Origin: JADFQT01 sp965216025
GTDB taxonomy: Bacteria > Chloroflexota > Dehalococcoidia > Lucifugimonadales > UBA3495
Direction: 5' to 3'
Assembly: GCA_965216025.1 (NCBI GenBank)
Contig: CBDCEX010000017.1
Span: 868,001-932,000 of the forward strand
DNA length: 64,000 bases
The stretch's first letter is position 1, and the number at the start of each line of letters is the position of its first letter. Positions 62,581 through 64,000 of the stretch are shown here, one piece after another. The position numbers and the translations under genes are program-made. Under the pieces are notes generated by a model that saw nothing but the letters and a program-made list of their open reading frames with translations, was not told the origin of the DNA and did no database searches.

Positions 62581-62951
62581 ATTCTTCTCCTTAATAAACA
62601 AGTTTCACAGGCTGCTACGAGCTGCCAAGAGATGTTTAACTATAGTTCCGGCATATGAATTGATTCCGATAATTTCGCCAAAATTATTGTTTATTGACGA
62701 GATTGGCGTTTCAAAATGTGCCGAAACTGGGGAATGTATTCGCGGGCGGGCATGCTTCCCATCCCACGGTTGGGGGTGGACTCTGCTCGCCCGCCTCTGC
62801 CGGAAGACTACTGGCCCAATTGACCGAATTTTTTAAGCCAAGGGCCAGATAGCAAACGCTCATCTACCGGTATCTGGGCTTAAGTCCGACCCATTATACC
62901 CCGGCTTATCTCTTACGGCTACCTCGCACCCTCGGCTAGGGTCTCTCGATT
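62581..62951. other. Gene-free stretch upstream of icd
   Basis: No gene is seen. The first 120 bp are A/T-richer than the surroundings and presumably hold the icd promoter on the minus strand (a TATAGT is found near 62640). The remainder has no clear features. Confidence 0.5.
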
Positions 62952-63165
62952 GTCATTGCGAGGACCCTAGGCCCGAAGCAATCTCATGAAGGTATGAGGG
63001 GATTGCTTCGCTGTGCTACTCTGTAAATAGCCCGTTCGCCCTTCGAGAGCCGCAGGACAAACGGGATCCCTACCGGTCGTGATGAGCCCGTCGAACCATG
63101 AGCCGAGGGGAACCCATTTTCACCTGTCGGTAGCGCTCCGCCGGAGCATGAAAACTCGCAATAAC
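62952..63165. mobile_element. MITE-like repeat, copy 2
   Basis: This is the second copy of the non-coding repeat seen at 44360-44597, here in inverted orientation, with termini GTCATTGCGAG and CTCGCAATAAC. It is shorter by about 25 bp, mostly by loss of a segment near the GATTGCTTCG block. It lies between icd and the YyaL-like gene. Confidence 0.75.
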
Positions 63166-63279
63166 ACTGGGGGGAACCAAAAGGCCCTGCCCCACACCAG
63201 GTCCCCCTAGCAGTAAGTCGGCCAGACCATGTGCCTCTGATCCGTCCTATGCCTGCTCAGCCGTCTACCAGCTTCAGAT

Positions 63280-64000
63280 TCAAGCCTCCAATTGCCCGGC
63301 CAGGGCTGCGGGCTCGGTTACCGGCAGCTGGCATACGTAATGCTGGCAGACATAGGCCGTGGGTTGCCCTTCGACCAAGCCCCGCTGTTCCAGCAGAGGG
63401 AGAGTCGCAGCGAAGGATGCCTCGGCTGCATCAAGGTTCTGGCCAGTATCGGTGGCTCCCATAACCACCCGATTGGGGAGATAGCGGTGAAACACCCTAT
63501 CCTTTAGGGCCTGGGTTCGGGCGTCCTCTTTGGACCCGACGATGACAATCTCCTTGGGGAGGGACAGGTAAAAATCCAGGGCCGCCAGCCATTGGCCGGT
63601 GCCGCCCGGGGCTCGGGCCATCAGCTGATGGATTGCCCGCAGCGGCGCGGCGGCCTTGGTCTGATACTCTTCCTTGCCAGTAATGACAGCCAGGCGCAGC
63701 AGCACCTCGGTCGCTACCGAGCCCCCGCAGGGCTGGGCATTGTCGAATACGTCCCGGGGTCGGACCACCAGAGATTCATGGTCAATTCCGGTGTCGTAAA
63801 ACCCGCCCAGCTCCTCATCCCAGAACAACCGGAGCATCTCATCCGCCAGTCCCACGGCCTCTCGCAGCCAACGAAGCTCGAAGGTCGCTTCGTAGAGGGC
63901 TAGCAGACCATCGGCGGTGAAGGCGTAGTCTTCCAAGTAGCCCAATAGCTTGGCTTGACCCTCACGGAAGGTACGCAGCAGGCGGCCCTCCGGCCTCATG
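63280..64000 (-). CDS. C-terminal part of a YyaL/DUF255-like thioredoxin-domain protein
   Basis: The 239 visible residues match the C-terminal alpha-barrel of the YyaL/spermatogenesis-associated-20 family: YLEDYAFTADGLLALYEATFE, FWDEELGGFYDTG, VFDNAQPCGGSVATEVLLRLA and PKEIVIVGSKEDA, ending with YVCQHYVCQLPV. The N-terminal thioredoxin-like part lies beyond the window edge. The catalytic role of the family is not settled. Confidence 0.88.
   Translation of the reverse strand, partial: MRPEGRLLRTFREGQAKLLGYLEDYAFTADGLLALYEATFELRWLREAVGLADEMLRLFWDEELGGFYDTGIDHESLVVRPRDVFDNAQPCGGSVATEVLLRLAVITGKEEYQTKAAAPLRAIHQLMARAPGGTGQWLAALDFYLSLPKEIVIVGSKEDARTQALKDRVFHRYLPNRVVMGATDTGQNLDAAEASFAATLPLLEQRGLVEGQPTAYVCQHYVCQLPVTEPAALAGQLEA

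Overview
The window looks like a chromosomal segment of a Chloroflexota bacterium, probably Dehalococcoidia or SAR202-like. This is inferred from the gene set, not from a marker-gene tree. The evidence is a complex I operon with only the 11 core subunits (no nuoEFG next to it), a soluble-type succinate dehydrogenase/fumarate reductase whose third subunit is an HdrB-like CCG protein instead of a membrane anchor, a monomeric isocitrate dehydrogenase, an LDH-like malate dehydrogenase, and many short GC-rich dispersed intergenic repeats.

Bases 1 to about 33,449 are accessory DNA: the right part of an integrated, probably conjugative element. It ends at a tRNA-Met gene whose 3' end faces a tyrosine recombinase 20 bp away. 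At the left is a minus-strand type IV secretion block: a giant TrbL/VirB6-like channel protein of 1,831 residues with a tandem GSQPS tail, a PrgI/VirB3-like protein, a pilin-like protein and small membrane proteins. From 7.5 to 22 kb lies a long series of unfamiliar secreted lipoproteins, many with Pro-Thr linkers, plus a site-2 (M50) protease, a DUF6978/DUF1828-like gene pair, a SLATT-like membrane protein and a DsbA-like thiol oxidoreductase. From 22.7 to 27.5 kb is a compact cluster of a DarG-like macrodomain protein, a second DUF1828-like protein and a DUF1998-type helicase; the helicase is broken by a frameshift and an IS630 insertion. From 28 to 30.4 kb are three paralogous pilin-like proteins that share an unfamiliar C-terminal domain. 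An HNH endonuclease, a decayed second integrase and the intact integrase close the element.

Bases 33.6 to 40 kb are chromosomal housekeeping genes: moaA, an RNase HI-MoaC fusion and an XTP/dITP pyrophosphatase gene. A nested insertion follows, in which an IS630 copy landed inside the 4-bp target duplication of an older IS701-type element. Removing the IS630 copy restores CTAG on both sides of the IS701.

Bases 40 to 64 kb are central energy metabolism: nuoABCDHIJK, a DUF2007-like small gene, nuoLMN, NAD kinase, a Nudix hydrolase, sdhA-sdhB-CCG subunit, then on the minus strand a Uma2-like nuclease, a HemL-like aminotransferase, malate dehydrogenase, isocitrate dehydrogenase and the end of a YyaL-like protein. 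Together the TCA enzymes feed reduced carriers to a quinone-linked chain. Because the NADH-oxidising module is absent from the nuo cluster, the electron donor to complex I is open. A roughly 230-bp MITE-like repeat occurs twice in opposite orientation in this region (44.4 and 63.0 kb).
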